Assembly (NCBI GenBank): GCA_028683435.1
Contig: JAQUIG010000031.1
Coordinates: 1-33,625 of the forward strand
DNA from: Desulfuromonadaceae bacterium
GTDB taxonomy: Bacteria; Desulfobacterota; Desulfuromonadia; Geobacterales; Pseudopelobacteraceae
DNA length: 33,625 bases
Direction: 5' to 3'
Positions 24,635 through 33,625 of this stretch are shown one piece after another. Numbering within the stretch: the stretch's first letter is position 1; every line of letters begins with the position of its first letter. Below the pieces are notes generated by a model. The model searched no databases. It was not told the origin of the DNA and worked only from the letters and a program-made list of their open reading frames with translations. Position numbers and translations under genes: made by a program.

Positions 24635-25942
24635 CTATCTTCTCCCCTTAATACGGACACCCTTAAGGAAACCTTCATAGTTTCTGGTAATAAGATGTGA
24701 CTCAATCTGAGACACCGTGTCCATTCCTACGCCCACCGCAATCAGAAGAGCAGTACCACCGAAATAGAAAGGCAGATTAAACTTCCCAATCAGTATAGAA
24801 GGTAACACACATACTATAGATATATAGACTGCACCGGCAAATGTAAGCCTGGTAAGTACCGTATCAATAAAATCTGATGTTTCTTTGCCTGGGCGTATTC
24901 CAGGAATATACCCACCCTGTTTTTTAATATTCTCAGCAACATCTATAGGGTTAAAAGTTACAGCCGTATAGAAGTAGCAGAAGAACACGATAAAAGCAAC
25001 GAAAAAGATATTATAAACCAAATGTCCAGGTGACAAGCTTTTGGCAGCACTTTGGACCCAAGGCACGTTAATAAAATTTGCTATCGTAGCAGGAAACATT
25101 ATAATTGAAGAAGCAAATATAGGAGGAATCACACCGGCCATATTTATTTTTAATGGCAGGTGGGAAGTCTGAGCGTTAAAAGTTTTAAGCCCGACTACTC
25201 TTTTTGCGTAATGAATTGATAACCGTCTTTGGCCACGTTCTACAAAAACAATCACAGCGATAACAGAAACCATGATCACCAGTACAAAGATCAGAACAAA
25301 AAGGGAAAGTTGACCGGCACTTACAAGCTTGGTTGTATTATAAAGAGCTTTGGGTATATTAACAACAATTCCGGCAAAGATGATTAAAGAGATACCATTA
25401 CCGATGCCCTTTTCTGACATTTGCTCACCAAGCCACATGACAAAAGCTGTACCGGCAGTTAACGTTATAACAGTTAAAATTCTGAAGCCCCATCCAGGAC
25501 TAGGTACAACTAATTCACCGGCGGGTCCACGCATACTCTCGAGGCCAACAGCGACACCCAGACCTTGAACAATACTTAAAACTACCGTACCGTAGCGGGT
25601 GTATTGAATGATTTTTTTGCGACCCGCTTCACCCTCTTTAGACAGTTTCTCGATCGCCGGAACAACTACTGTCAATAGCTGGAAAATAATTGAGGATGAG
25701 ATATAGGGCATAATACCGAGTGCAAAAACGGTAAGACGCTCTAATGCGCCACCTGAAAACATATCAAAAAGTCCTAATAGGGTCCCTTGAGACTGCTTAA
25801 AAAAATGGGCGAGCGCTATTCGATCTATTCCAGGAGTAGGTATGTGACATCCGACTCGGTATACTGCAAGCATCCCCAAAGAAAACAAGACACGCTTTTT
25901 TAACTCGGGAATCTTGAATATATTCTGGAGGGCTTCAAACAC
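24635..25942 (-). CDS. secY: Preprotein translocase subunit SecY
   Basis: The 435-residue channel protein of the Sec translocon, in the inner membrane. About ten hydrophobic segments alternate with polar loops; [20 protein letters not shown] near residue 47 forms the plug region, [17 protein letters not shown] and [14 protein letters not shown] are family signatures, and [10 protein letters not shown] marks the cytoplasmic loop that contacts the ribosome or SecA. GTG start (25940-25942) overlaps the rplO stop by one base; GAGGAG inside the rplO end is its ribosome site. Confidence 0.98.
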   Translation of the reverse strand: MFEALQNIFKIPELKKRVLFSLGMLAVYRVGCHIPTPGIDRIALAHFFKQSQGTLLGLFDMFSGGALERLTVFALGIMPYISSSIIFQLLTVVVPAIEKLSKEGEAGRKKIIQYTRYGTVVLSIVQGLGVAVGLESMRGPAGELVVPSPGWGFRILTVITLTAGTAFVMWLGEQMSEKGIGNGISLIIFAGIVVNIPKALYNTTKLVSAGQLSLFVLIFVLVIMVSVIAVIVFVERGQRRLSIHYAKRVVGLKTFNAQTSHLPLKINMAGVIPPIFASSIIMFPATIANFINVPWVQSAAKSLSPGHLVYNIFFVAFIVFFCYFYTAVTFNPIDVAENIKKQGGYIPGIRPGKETSDFIDTVLTRLTFAGAVYISIVCVLPSILIGKFNLPFYFGGTALLIAVGVGMDTVSQIESHLITRNYEGFLKGVRIKGRR

Positions 25943-26385
25943 TATACGATCTCCTCAACACTACCACCGGCAGCAATGATTTTATCCTTTGCAGACTGGC
26001 TGAATTTATGTGCTGTAATCTTCAAAGACTTGGTAATGTCGCCATTCCCAAGTATTTTAACAGCAAAACGATTCGATTTGATCAGTCCTTTAGAGACGAG
26101 AGACATGGCATCAATAACAGATCCTGCCTCATAAATATCAAGCTGACTGATGTTTACAAGAGAATATACAACGCGGTCAAGCGGCGTGAATCCACGTTTT
26201 GGCAAACGGCGTTGTAATGGCATTTGCCCACCTTCAAAACCGGCTTTAATGCTGCCGCCTGAACGGGCTTTCTGGCCTTTATGGCCTTTGGTTGCTGTTT
26301 TACCGTGACCGGATCCGGTACCACGACCTATACGTTTTCTGTTTTTTGTTGAGCCGATAGAAGGTCTCAAATTATTAAGTTCCAT
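25942..26385 (-). CDS. rplO: 50S ribosomal protein L15
   Basis: A 147-residue L15, [20 protein letters not shown], with the Gly-rich basic start [19 protein letters not shown] and the globular C-terminal half ([20 protein letters not shown]). The start is ATG 26385: AGGGG is 9 bases upstream, whereas an in-frame TTG at 26394 lies directly on it. L15 is a late-assembling 23S binder. It is followed directly by secY. Confidence 0.98.
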   Translation of the reverse strand: MELNNLRPSIGSTKNRKRIGRGTGSGHGKTATKGHKGQKARSGGSIKAGFEGGQMPLQRRLPKRGFTPLDRVVYSLVNISQLDIYEAGSVIDAMSLVSKGLIKSNRFAVKILGNGDITKSLKITAHKFSQSAKDKIIAAGGSVEEIV

Positions 26386-26403
26386 GAAAGTCAACCCCTT
26401 TAT

Positions 26404-26580
26404 CTATTCAACGGTCAATAGATGACCAACTTTATTGATCATACCCCTGATTTGTGGACTGTCCTGGCGCTCAACAGTCTGATTGAGCTTGGAAAGGCCA
26501 AGGCCAGCAACTACTGCACGATGCTTTTTAGGAGTACATATAGTACTTTTTGTGAGTGTTATCTTAAGCAAACTGCTCAT
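26404..26580 (-). CDS. rpmD: 50S ribosomal protein L30
   Basis: A 58-residue L30 beginning MSSLLKITLTKSTICTPKKH, with VAGLGLSKLNQTVERQDSPQ and IRGMINKVGHLLTVE as in the family. The ATG is at 26578-26580 with a GGGGA ribosome site. It lies between rpsE and rplO in the usual spc order. Confidence 0.97.
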   Translation of the reverse strand: MSSLLKITLTKSTICTPKKHRAVVAGLGLSKLNQTVERQDSPQIRGMINKVGHLLTVE

Positions 26581-26603
26581 AATTTGTTCCCCGCATAAGA
26601 ATA

Positions 26604-27092
26604 TTATTCTGTAATACCACGACGAGCGGCAAGCTCTTCCGGAGTCTTAAGACGTTGAAGACCCTGAAAAGCAGCTTTTATAACGTTGTGAGGATTATTA
26701 GAGCCTAAGCATTTTGAAAGAATATTGTTAATTCCTGCCGCCTCGAATATTGCTCGCGCTGCGCCACCGGCAATTACACCAGTACCGGCAGAAGCGGGTT
26801 TCATGAGAAGTCGGCCTGCCCCAAATTTACCTTCTATTTCAAAGGGAATAGTTTGATTAGAATTTACGGGCACTTTAATAAGATTCTTTTTAGCTTGTTC
26901 AACGCCCTTCCTGATCGCTTCAGGAACCTCATTTGCTTTGCCAAGACCGTATCCCACATAACCGTTGCCGTCACCAACAACTATTAAAGCGGAGAAACTA
27001 AAACGGCGTCCGCCTTTAACTACCTTGGCAACACGACTGATATGTACAACTCTGTCATTAAGATTTAATTCTGCTGGATTGATTCTACTCAA
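26604..27092 (-). CDS. rpsE: 30S ribosomal protein S5 (TTG start)
   Basis: A 162-residue S5, [20 protein letters not shown], with the double-stranded RNA-binding fold [20 protein letters not shown] and the second domain [20 protein letters not shown]. With S3 and S4 it lines the mRNA entry channel and affects decoding accuracy. The first codon is TTG (27090-27092) with GGGAGG upstream; no in-frame ATG fits the family N-terminus. Confidence 0.98.
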   Translation of the reverse strand: MSRINPAELNLNDRVVHISRVAKVVKGGRRFSFSALIVVGDGNGYVGYGLGKANEVPEAIRKGVEQAKKNLIKVPVNSNQTIPFEIEGKFGAGRLLMKPASAGTGVIAGGAARAIFEAAGINNILSKCLGSNNPHNVIKAAFQGLQRLKTPEELAARRGITE

Positions 27093-27110
27093 AGAAAACC
27101 TCCCGTACGC

Positions 27111-27476
27111 TTAAAAGTTCAACCCGGCTTCGCGAGCTGAATCAGCGAGCGCTTTGATCCTGCCGTGATAGAGAAAACCATTGCGGTCAAATACTACTGA
27201 CGAAAAACCTTTAGCAAGAGCAAGCTTGGCAACTTCCTTGCCTACAAGTGTTGCAGCAGTGATATTGCCGGTATTAGAAAGATCCTGTGCAGCCTCTGAC
27301 AAAGTTGAGACTGCAACAAGAGTTGTACCATTTGTATCATCGATCAACTGAGCGTAAATATGCCGAGCGCTCTTGAAAACATTCAGGCGCGGACGTTCAG
27401 TTGTACCACGTACTTTTTTTCTGACTCGAACTTGACGTTTAAGTCGAGTAATTGTTTTAATAGCTGTCTTAGCCAT
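27111..27476 (-). CDS. rplR: 50S ribosomal protein L18
   Basis: A 121-residue L18 with a basic N-terminus ([20 protein letters not shown]) and the 5S rRNA-binding body ([20 protein letters not shown], then [24 protein letters not shown]). L18 carries 5S rRNA into the large subunit with L5. ATG start with GGAGC upstream; it follows rplF by 18 bases. Confidence 0.99.
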   Translation of the reverse strand: MAKTAIKTITRLKRQVRVRKKVRGTTERPRLNVFKSARHIYAQLIDDTNGTTLVAVSTLSEAAQDLSNTGNITAATLVGKEVAKLALAKGFSSVVFDRNGFLYHGRIKALADSAREAGLNF

Positions 27477-27494
27477 ACAAGCTCCTTATAAAGA

Positions 27495-28034
27495 CTATTT
27501 CTTGCCGGTTTTACCAGCTTTTCTCAGGATAGTCTCGTCAGCATATTTAATCCCCTTACCCTTATAAGGCTCAGGACTACGGAACGATCTGATCTTTGCA
27601 GCAGTCTGGCCGACCAGTTCCTTGTCAAACCCTTTAACAGACAATTTTGTCATTTTTTCCACATCAACGGAAATACCGTCAGGGATTGGAAAGTTTACAG
27701 GGTGCGAATAACCGAGAGCCAGTACAAGATCTTTGCCTTTAACTTCAGCACGGTATCCAACACCATTAATTTCAAGATCCCTCTGGAAACCCTTGGTAAC
27801 ACCTACAACCATGTTATTAATTAATGTTCGTGTTAGGCCATGGGCAGCACGTGCAGCAGTAGTCTCGTCACACCGTGTTACTTCAATGGCTGTATCACGA
27901 ATGTCAAGTGAAACCACAGACATAATCTGCCGTGTTAAAGAGCCGTTCGGACCTTGGACCGACAGGACTGAATCAGTGAAAGATATCTTTACACCCTTTG
28001 GTATCTCAATTGGTAATTTACCTATTCTAGACAT
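27495..28034 (-). CDS. rplF: 50S ribosomal protein L6
   Basis: A 179-residue L6, [20 protein letters not shown], with two related domains and the C-terminal signature [13 protein letters not shown]. It lies near the factor-binding site of the 50S subunit. AAGGAG precedes ATG. Full family length. Confidence 0.99.
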   Translation of the reverse strand: MSRIGKLPIEIPKGVKISFTDSVLSVQGPNGSLTRQIMSVVSLDIRDTAIEVTRCDETTAARAAHGLTRTLINNMVVGVTKGFQRDLEINGVGYRAEVKGKDLVLALGYSHPVNFPIPDGISVDVEKMTKLSVKGFDKELVGQTAAKIRSFRSPEPYKGKGIKYADETILRKAGKTGKK

Positions 28035-28059
28035 CTGAAATTACTCCTTGTCGCTATTA

Positions 28060-28458
28060 TTACCAGACAGTGCAAAGAAACTCGCCACCGACACCAGATT
28101 TACGAGCAACATTATCAGTAATGATACCCTTTGATGTGGATAGAATCGCAATCCCAAGTCCACTCTTCACCAAAGGAATATTCTCAGACTTGACATAAAC
28201 CCTACCACCCGGCTTACTGATACGTTTTATCTCGTTTATAACGCTATCTTTCTCATCTATGTACTTTAAGTAAACCCGCAGTACACCTTGAAGATTATCT
28301 GAAATAACCTTGTAGTTCTTAATAAAGCCCTCTTGCTTTAATACATTAGCAATACTGACTTTCATATTGGATGAAGGAATGTCAACTTTCTGGTGCTTTA
28401 CCATATTAGCATTTCTAATTCTGGTAAGCATGTCAGCAATTGGGTCTGTCATGGACAT
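28060..28458 (-). CDS. rpsH: 30S ribosomal protein S8
   Basis: A 132-residue S8, [20 protein letters not shown], with the C-terminal 16S-binding part [20 protein letters not shown]. In E. coli S8 represses the spc operon by binding near rplE; such a site was not identified here. AGGAG is 10 bases before ATG 28458. Confidence 0.99.
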   Translation of the reverse strand: MSMTDPIADMLTRIRNANMVKHQKVDIPSSNMKVSIANVLKQEGFIKNYKVISDNLQGVLRVYLKYIDEKDSVINEIKRISKPGGRVYVKSENIPLVKSGLGIAILSTSKGIITDNVARKSGVGGEFLCTVW

Positions 28459-28501
28459 CGTGAATGTGCTCCTGTCTCTTTATCTATATGTGGCTTCTTA
28501 G

Positions 28502-28687
28502 TTACCAGCTCGATTTTATCACGCCAGGGATCTGGCCGGACGAGGCATACTTGCGCAAACAGATTCTGCACATCTCGAACTTGCGATAAAAGGCTTTTGG
28601 ACGACCGCAGACCGGGCAACGATTATGCTGCCGAACTTTGAACTTAGGTGCACGTTGAGACTTAATAATCATTGATACTTTTGCCAC
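28502..28687 (-). CDS. rpsN: 30S ribosomal protein S14, zinc type (GTG start)
   Basis: A 61-residue short S14 with cysteines C24, C27, C40 and C43 (CPVCGRP and CRICLRKYA), the zinc-binding form rather than the longer zinc-free one. It assembles late in the 30S head. The start is GTG at 28685-28687 with GGAGGATTCT just upstream. Confidence 0.98.
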   Translation of the reverse strand: MAKVSMIIKSQRAPKFKVRQHNRCPVCGRPKAFYRKFEMCRICLRKYASSGQIPGVIKSSW

Positions 28688-28704
28688 AGAATCCTCCAGA
28701 TATC

Positions 28705-29244
28705 TTAGTTCCTGAACGGCATGCCCAGGTACTTGAGAAGTGCTTTACCTTCTTCGTCTGTTTTAGCACTTGTTACAATAGTTATATTCATTCCCTTGAT
28801 TTTATCAACATTATCATAGTTGATTTCAGGAAAGATAAGCTGATCCTTGATGCCGAGGGTATAATTACCCTTACCATCAAAAGCTTTTCCGGATATACCC
28901 TTAAAGTCACGTACTCTGGCAAGCGATACATTAATTAAACGATCAAGAAATTCATACATACGATCACGACGAAGAGTAACCATACAGCCAATCGGCATAC
29001 CTTCACGAAGTTTAAAAGTAGCAATTGATTTCTTTGCTTTAGTAATCACCGCTTTTTGTCCGGTGATCAAACCAAGTTCCGTTGTTGCAGAATCGAGTAT
29101 CTTCACGTTTTGAATCGCTTCACCCAAACCCATATTAACAACCACTTTCTTGATTTGCGGCACTTCCATACAAGACTTGTAATTGAAGTCATTACGAAGC
29201 TTGGGAACTATTTCTGATGAATATATATCTTTTAAACGAGACAT
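28705..29244 (-). CDS. rplE: 50S ribosomal protein L5
   Basis: A 179-residue L5, [20 protein letters not shown], with [20 protein letters not shown] and [20 protein letters not shown], the standard 5S rRNA and P-site tRNA contact protein. ATG 29244; GGAGGGATT upstream. Full length. Confidence 0.99.
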   Translation of the reverse strand: MSRLKDIYSSEIVPKLRNDFNYKSCMEVPQIKKVVVNMGLGEAIQNVKILDSATTELGLITGQKAVITKAKKSIATFKLREGMPIGCMVTLRRDRMYEFLDRLINVSLARVRDFKGISGKAFDGKGNYTLGIKDQLIFPEINYDNVDKIKGMNITIVTSAKTDEEGKALLKYLGMPFRN

Positions 29245-29268
29245 TGTATGAATCCCTCCAAGGTAATT

Positions 29269-29589
29269 CTAAAGCGTTGAGCCACACTTAACGCAGACAC
29301 GTTGCTTTTCGCCGTTTTCTAAAAGTTTTTTGCTAGTTCTTACCGGTTTGGAACACTTTGAGCAATATGGCATAACGTTGGAGATATGGATTCTAGCTTC
29401 CTTCTCCTTAATTTCGCCGGCTTCATTGCCTTTAGCTTTTACATGGCGCTTAACCAGATTAAGACCCTCTACAATTACACCATTTTTCTTTGGCAGTAAC
29501 TGAAGAATTTTACCGGTTTTGCTTTTTTCCTTACCGGCAATGACCATTACGGTGTCGCCCTTGTTAACATGAGGTTTTGTGACTTGCAT
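29269..29589 (-). CDS. rplX: 50S ribosomal protein L24 with Cys4 tail
   Basis: A 106-residue L24. KOW motif [20 protein letters not shown] (8-27) is followed by [13 protein letters not shown] and a C-terminal ribbon with C76, C79, C99 and C102. Three ATG codons lie in a row (29595, 29592, 29589); GGAG is only 2 bases before the first and about 8 before the third, which is chosen. L24 starts 50S assembly. Gap of 18 bases to rplN. Confidence 0.97.
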   Translation of the reverse strand: MQVTKPHVNKGDTVMVIAGKEKSKTGKILQLLPKKNGVIVEGLNLVKRHVKAKGNEAGEIKEKEARIHISNVMPYCSKCSKPVRTSKKLLENGEKQRVCVKCGSTL

Positions 29590-29607
29590 CATCATTCTCC
29601 GATATTT

Positions 29608-29976
29608 TTATAGTACTTCCGGTGCAAGAGAAATAATTTTCATAAACTTCTTAGCACGCAATTCTCTGGCAACCGGACCGAAGATACGAGTACCAACCGG
29701 TTCTTTCGCATTGTTGATAACAACACCTGAATTATCATCAAAACGGATATAAGAGCCGTCAGGGCGCCCTAAAGACTTAGCTGTCCTGACAACAACGGCC
29801 TTGACAACATCACCCTTTTTAACCTTTGAATTCGGCAGAGCTTCGCGAACAGAAGCAACTATAATATCACCAACACTTGCATATTTTCTTTTAGATCCAC
29901 CCAGTACTTTAATGCAAAATAATTTTTTTGCACCAGAGTTGTCGGCTACATCCAGTACCGTCTGCATTTGAATCAT
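29608..29976 (-). CDS. rplN: 50S ribosomal protein L14
   Basis: A 122-residue L14, [20 protein letters not shown], with [20 protein letters not shown] and [20 protein letters not shown]. It forms an intersubunit bridge with 16S rRNA helix 14. GGGAG about 9 bases before ATG 29976. Confidence 0.99.
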   Translation of the reverse strand: MIQMQTVLDVADNSGAKKLFCIKVLGGSKRKYASVGDIIVASVREALPNSKVKKGDVVKAVVVRTAKSLGRPDGSYIRFDDNSGVVINNAKEPVGTRIFGPVARELRAKKFMKIISLAPEVL

Positions 29977-29994
29977 TAGATGTTACTCCCTATA

Positions 29995-30252
29995 CTAAGA
30001 GATGCTTTCAATTATCTGCTTAAGGCTCCAACGTTTATCTTTACTCAATGGGCGGCATTCGATAATCTGTACACGATCGCCTACTTTAGAACTGTTATGT
30101 TCATCATGAACCTTGTAATTCTCACTACGTTTAATATACTTGCTGTAGACACTGTGCTTAACAAGACGGTCGACTTTTACTACAACAGTCTTTTCCATCT
30201 TGTCGCTCACAACAACACCTACTTGAGTTTTTCTGTGACCGCGTTCACTCAT
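29995..30252 (-). CDS. rpsQ: 30S ribosomal protein S17
   Basis: An 85-residue S17, [20 protein letters not shown], with the OB-fold pattern [20 protein letters not shown] and [21 protein letters not shown] primary 16S binder in the 30S body. Its ATG overlaps the rpmC TGA (ATGA), so the two are translationally coupled. Confidence 0.99.
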   Translation of the reverse strand: MSERGHRKTQVGVVVSDKMEKTVVVKVDRLVKHSVYSKYIKRSENYKVHDEHNSSKVGDRVQIIECRPLSKDKRWSLKQIIESIS

Positions 30253-30452
30253 TTTGATACTCCCCCTGCCTTACTTTCGGTGAGAATGGTATTAATTCTG
30301 GCAATATTCTTACGAAGGTTCTTCAGCTTGGAAGTATTCTCAAGTCTGCCGGTATGAAGCTGAAATTTAAGGTTAAAGAGTTCCTGAGTTGATTCAGACT
30401 GTTTTTTAAGAAGCTCTTCAGCTGACGTTTTTCTAAGATCATTAGGCTTCAT
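30249..30452 (-). CDS. rpmC: 50S ribosomal protein L29
   Basis: A 67-residue L29, [20 protein letters not shown], a two-helix protein at the exit tunnel with [20 protein letters not shown]. The start is ATG 30452, since GGGGGG lies 6 bases upstream and this N-terminus fits the family; a longer frame starting at 30527 runs inside rplP. It overlaps the end of rplP by 11 bases. Confidence 0.97.
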   Translation of the reverse strand: MKPNDLRKTSAEELLKKQSESTQELFNLKFQLHTGRLENTSKLKNLRKNIARINTILTESKAGGVSK

Positions 30453-30864
30453 GGGCATCCCCCCTGGTAATAAACTTGGTAGAAAGGGGCAGTTTATGGG
30501 CAGCCAACCTGAAAGCTTCACGTGCAACCTCTTCAGTTACGCCTTCCATTTCATACAAAACCACACCTGGCTTTATAACGCAGACCCATGAATCAGGGGA
30601 ACCTTTACCTTTACCCATCCTGGTTTCAGCAGGTTTAGCGGTAAGCGGTTTGTCAGGGAAAATACGAATCCATATTTTACCACCCCTCTTAACATAGCGG
30701 GTCATTGCAATACGAGCAGCTTCAATCTGCCGCGAGTCGAGCCAGCCACATTCAGTTGCTTGCAGACCAAATTCGCCAAAAGAGATTTCAATACCTCTAC
30801 AGGGCTTACCGGACATACGGCCCTTCATCTGTTTTCTATGTTTTACCCGTTTCGGCATTAACAT
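30442..30864 (-). CDS. rplP: 50S ribosomal protein L16
   Basis: A 140-residue L16, [20 protein letters not shown], with [20 protein letters not shown] and [20 protein letters not shown]. It is needed for the peptidyl transferase centre and aminoacyl-tRNA placement. AGGAG is 9 bases before ATG 30864, which is therefore preferred to the ATG two codons later. Confidence 0.98.
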   Translation of the reverse strand: MLMPKRVKHRKQMKGRMSGKPCRGIEISFGEFGLQATECGWLDSRQIEAARIAMTRYVKRGGKIWIRIFPDKPLTAKPAETRMGKGKGSPDSWVCVIKPGVVLYEMEGVTEEVAREAFRLAAHKLPLSTKFITRGDAHEA

Positions 30865-30895
30865 CGATACGTGCTCCTATTGTGCAATATAAAAA

Positions 30896-31528
30896 TTACT
30901 TACCGGGCAGTATTTCGCCCTTAAAAATTAACACCTTGATACCGATAAGACCATACGTTGTCTTGGCTTCAGCAAACCCGTAGTCAATGTCGGCGCGTAA
31001 AGTATGCAGCGGAACTCGACCTTCTCGATACCATTCCGTACGAGACATTTCAGCACCACCTAAACGACCAGAGCAGGTAATGCGAATTCCCTTAGCACCG
31101 AATTTGAGCGTTGAAGTAACACTTTTCTTCATGGCTCTTCTGAAGGCAATTCGACGTTCCAATTGCAAAGCAACATTTTCAGCAACTAACTGAGCATCTA
31201 ACTCAGGCTTACGGACTTCATTTATAGTTATAAAAATCTCTTTAGACGATATTAGAGCGAGCTCTTTTTTTATCGTCTCAACTTCGGACCCCTTCTTACC
31301 GATGATAAGACCTGGCCTGGCAGTAAAGATATTTATTTTACACTTATTAGCAGCACGTTCTATCTCAATTTTTGAAACACCGGAACTGTATAAGCGCTTT
31401 TTCAAAAACTTACGAATAGCAAGGTCTTCATGCAGCAGCTTTGCATAATCAGCTTCGGCATACCACTTTGAATCCCAAGTCTTAGTAACACCGAGTCTGA
31501 AGCCAATCGGATTGATTTTTTGTCCCAA
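30896..31528 (-). CDS. rpsC: 30S ribosomal protein S3 (TTG start)
   Basis: A 210-residue S3, [20 protein letters not shown], with the KH domain around [20 protein letters not shown] (residues 70-89) and the C-terminal [20 protein letters not shown]. With S4 and S5 it forms the mRNA entry channel. The first codon is TTG (31526-31528) after GGAGG; the family N-terminus begins exactly there. Confidence 0.98.
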   Translation of the reverse strand: MGQKINPIGFRLGVTKTWDSKWYAEADYAKLLHEDLAIRKFLKKRLYSSGVSKIEIERAANKCKINIFTARPGLIIGKKGSEVETIKKELALISSKEIFITINEVRKPELDAQLVAENVALQLERRIAFRRAMKKSVTSTLKFGAKGIRITCSGRLGGAEMSRTEWYREGRVPLHTLRADIDYGFAEAKTTYGLIGIKVLIFKGEILPGK

Positions 31529-31550
31529 CCTACACCTCCACGTAATAAAA

Positions 31551-31886
31551 CTATTTCGAGTCTGAAAGGGTTACAGCAATATGACTAGTCGGCTTACGTA
31601 TTTTGCTGGCACGCCCCATTGCACGAGGAACAAAACGTTTAAGTGCAGCACCACCATCTACATAAATTGTTTTTACAAACAGACGGTCAACATCGGATAC
31701 GCCTTTTTGTTCTGCGTTTGAAACCGCAGACTTAAGAAGCTTTGATACAAGCTTGGCAGAAGGCTGTGGCATAAACCGCAAGATATTCAGTGCATCTTGA
31801 ATACCCTTTCCACGTACAAGGTCTACTACAAGCCGAGTTTTGCGTGGAGAAAGGCGTACAGATGAGAGTTTAGCGTTGGATTCCAT
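31551..31886 (-). CDS. rplV: 50S ribosomal protein L22
   Basis: A 111-residue L22 with [20 protein letters not shown], the [10 protein letters not shown] segment and the extended loop [20 protein letters not shown] that lines the exit tunnel and is where macrolide-resistance changes occur in other bacteria. ATG 31886 with AGGGAG upstream; 14 bases after rpsS. Confidence 0.99.
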   Translation of the reverse strand: MESNAKLSSVRLSPRKTRLVVDLVRGKGIQDALNILRFMPQPSAKLVSKLLKSAVSNAEQKGVSDVDRLFVKTIYVDGGAALKRFVPRAMGRASKIRKPTSHIAVTLSDSK

Positions 31887-31900
31887 TATAAGCTCCCTTA

Positions 31901-32179
31901 CTACTTCTTGACTTTGCTCTTTTTATCAGCGGCATGACCGTGAAATGTTCTAGTTGGAGAGAATTCACCCATTTTGTGGCCAACCATATTTTCAGTAACA
32001 AAAACAGGAATGAACTTCTTGCCGTTATGAACCGCAAAACTACAGCCGATAAAATCTGGGCTAATCGTTGAGCGGCGTGACCAAGTCTTAATAATTTTCT
32101 TAGAATTAGGACCTTCAGCCAGAACTTTTTTGTTCAGGTGGTCATCAATAAATGGACCTTTTTTTATCGAACGTGCCAT
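31901..32179 (-). CDS. rpsS: 30S ribosomal protein S19
   Basis: A 92-residue S19, [20 protein letters not shown], with [20 protein letters not shown] and [20 protein letters not shown]. It forms the S13-S19 dimer in the 30S head. GAGAGG upstream of ATG. Confidence 0.99.
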   Translation of the reverse strand: MARSIKKGPFIDDHLNKKVLAEGPNSKKIIKTWSRRSTISPDFIGCSFAVHNGKKFIPVFVTENMVGHKMGEFSPTRTFHGHAADKKSKVKK

Positions 32180-32201
32180 AATATCTCAGCCTCTCAACGA
32201 A

Positions 32202-33026
32202 TTATTTACTGCGCTTTTTAACGATGAAGCGATCAGAAGTCTTGTTAGTACGTGTTTTATAACCCTTGGTTGGAATCCCCCATGGTGTCACAGGATGGCG
32301 TCCGCCAGATGTACGACCCTCACCACCACCATGCGGATGGTCAACAGGGTTCATGGCAACACCACGAACTTTAGGTCGTCTGCCGAGCCATCGTGAACGG
32401 CCAGCTTTACCGATGTTTATGTTTTCATGATCGGTGTTGCCAACTTGCCCAATTGTTGCGTAGCAGTCCTGTAGTACTAAGCGTACCTCGCCGGAGGGGA
32501 GCTTGACCTGGGAGTACTTGCCTTCTTTAGACATAAGCTGGGCAAAAGTACCGGCACTTCTGGCCAACTGTGCCCCCTTACCAATCTTTAACTCGATATT
32601 GTGAATAACAGTACCAAGAGGAATCGAGCGCAACGGCAACGAATTACCTGGCTTGATATCAGCCTCTGGGCCGCTGATAATTACATCGCCTACTTTAAGA
32701 TCAAGCGGGGCAAGAATATAACGTTTCTCACCGTCAGCATAATTAAGTAGCGCAATGCGGGCGCTGCGATTCGGATCGTATTCGATACTGGCAACAGTAG
32801 CAGGTATACTGCGTTTATCACGACGGAAATCGATGATACGATATTTCTGTTTGTGACCGCCGCCCTGGTGTCGAGAAGTAATACGGCCATTCGAATTCCT
32901 GCCCCCACTCTTACTAAGTGAAACAAGCAAAGATTTCTCAGGAGTAGATTTAGTAATTTCAGTAAACGCGGAGCATGTTTGATGTCTGCGTCCAGCCGAA
33001 GTTGGATTATAGCTTTTGATTGCCAT
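32202..33026 (-). CDS. rplB: 50S ribosomal protein L2
   Basis: A 274-residue L2, [20 protein letters not shown], with [20 protein letters not shown] and the catalytic-centre-proximal [13 protein letters not shown], whose His is conserved. L2 supports peptidyl transfer and subunit association. The start is ATG 33026 with TTGGGG upstream; a frame starting TTG at 33038 lacks family support. Confidence 0.99.
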   Translation of the reverse strand: MAIKSYNPTSAGRRHQTCSAFTEITKSTPEKSLLVSLSKSGGRNSNGRITSRHQGGGHKQKYRIIDFRRDKRSIPATVASIEYDPNRSARIALLNYADGEKRYILAPLDLKVGDVIISGPEADIKPGNSLPLRSIPLGTVIHNIELKIGKGAQLARSAGTFAQLMSKEGKYSQVKLPSGEVRLVLQDCYATIGQVGNTDHENINIGKAGRSRWLGRRPKVRGVAMNPVDHPHGGGEGRTSGGRHPVTPWGIPTKGYKTRTNKTSDRFIVKKRSK

Positions 33027-33047
33027 TGTGAACCCCAAACGTATTAG

Positions 33048-33332
33048 TTAGACTTCGAAGAAATCTATTGATTGCCCTTCCTGGAGTGTAACATATGCTT
33101 TTTTCCAGTTTGAACGTTTGCCAAAAGTTTTGCCTGAACGTTTAACCTTACCAGCCACGGTTACTGTACGGACACCAGCGACCTTGACTTTGAACAGGTT
33201 CTCAATAGCCTGTTTAATTTCAATCTTGTTAGCCGCTCTATCGACCACTACCGCAACAGTATTGTTTGTATCGGATCCCAAAGATGTTTTTTCAGTTACA
33301 TGCGGTTTTTTGATTACGGAGTAAATATTCAT
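33048..33332 (-). CDS. rplW: 50S ribosomal protein L23
   Basis: A 94-residue L23, [20 protein letters not shown], with [20 protein letters not shown] and [17 protein letters not shown]. It docks SRP and trigger factor at the tunnel exit. Its ATG overlaps the rplD TGA (ATGA), and GAAGGAG lies in the rplD end. Confidence 0.99.
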   Translation of the reverse strand: MNIYSVIKKPHVTEKTSLGSDTNNTVAVVVDRAANKIEIKQAIENLFKVKVAGVRTVTVAGKVKRSGKTFGKRSNWKKAYVTLQEGQSIDFFEV

Positions 33333-33625
33333 TTTTGCAATACTCCTTCAGTAGATTGAACAGAGCCCTGAGTGAAGATGATGTGCTTGTATTTAAGCAT
33401 ATCGTGAATATTCAGTGCATCATGTTTCAACATTTTTATATGCGGTACATTACGAGCTGATAAAAACAGATTGTTATTAAAATCATCAGTTACAATCAAA
33501 GATTTATTAAGATCAAATGTATTCAGAAATCCAATAAAATCTTTGGTAGATATCTTGTCGAATTCAATTTTGTCCAGAACAGTTATGTTATTTGTCTGCA
33601 GTTTATAGGTCAGAACAGAACAGAG
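33329..33625 (-). CDS. rplD: 50S ribosomal protein L4 (partial, 5' end outside window)
   Basis: The last 98 codons plus stop of L4 are present. The visible part reads [40 protein letters not shown] and [20 protein letters not shown], the typical C-terminal half. L4 lies in the exit tunnel and in E. coli also represses the S10 operon. The stop overlaps the rplW start. Nothing here indicates damage; the gene simply continues past the window. Confidence 0.97.
   Translation of the reverse strand, partial: LCSVLTYKLQTNNITVLDKIEFDKISTKDFIGFLNTFDLNKSLIVTDDFNNNLFLSARNVPHIKMLKHDALNIHDMLKYKHIIFTQGSVQSTEGVLQK

Noticed and set aside
1..33625. CRISPR arrays, insertion sequences, prophage genes
   Set aside because: No regularly spaced repeats, transposase, integrase or phage structural motifs were found on either strand.

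Overview
The window looks like chromosomal DNA of a Geobacter-like bacterium (Desulfuromonadales/Geobacterales). Pointers are the four-subunit 2-oxoacid:ferredoxin oxidoreductase, the selD-yedF-mnmH selenium cluster, a lexA-orf-dinB cassette, a DUF6178-type protein, an abundance of c-di-GMP signalling and the protein sequences themselves. The species cannot be fixed from the sequence alone.

Left part (1-11.8 kb). A large membrane c-di-GMP protein (two GGDEF domains around an EAL and a CBS pair) runs off the left edge on the minus strand. Next comes a minus-strand polyphosphate-type operon, sixA - CHAD - ppx/gppA, with its own promoter. A minus-strand DUF6178-like gene with its own terminator follows, then an HU gene (plus) facing yaiI (minus) over a shared terminator. 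After a 600-base non-coding stretch with three DnaA-box-like sites comes a plus-strand SOS cassette: lexA, an 80-residue unknown protein, dinB, and a D-2-hydroxyacid dehydrogenase. The lexA promoter has a perfect dyad filling its spacer, a good candidate operator.

Middle (11.8-13.7 kb). This AT-richer stretch holds tiny genes: an HTH protein, a membrane protein, an 86-residue unknown, a 34-residue Cys4 protein and a membrane-anchored 93-residue protein. It also holds two decayed copies of one further small gene, a possible plus-strand small RNA with tandem terminators, and a tRNA-Gln(CUG) gene on the minus strand with its own promoter.

Next (13.8-19.8 kb, all minus). korD-korA-korB-korC encodes a ferredoxin-linked 2-oxoacid oxidoreductase, probably the 2-oxoglutarate enzyme of the TCA cycle. 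Upstream lie a DUF2889-like gene and selD-yedF-mnmH, which supply selenophosphate and put selenium into tRNA wobble uridine.

Right part (20-33.6 kb, all minus). This is the S10-spc-alpha ribosomal protein block from rplD (cut by the window edge) to rplQ, with secY, adk and map embedded, ending in a 17-bp-stem hairpin. The block is clearly AT-richer than the left half. Five of its nine 30S genes start with TTG or GTG, while all fourteen 50S genes whose start is visible use ATG. No insertion sequence, prophage or CRISPR array was seen.
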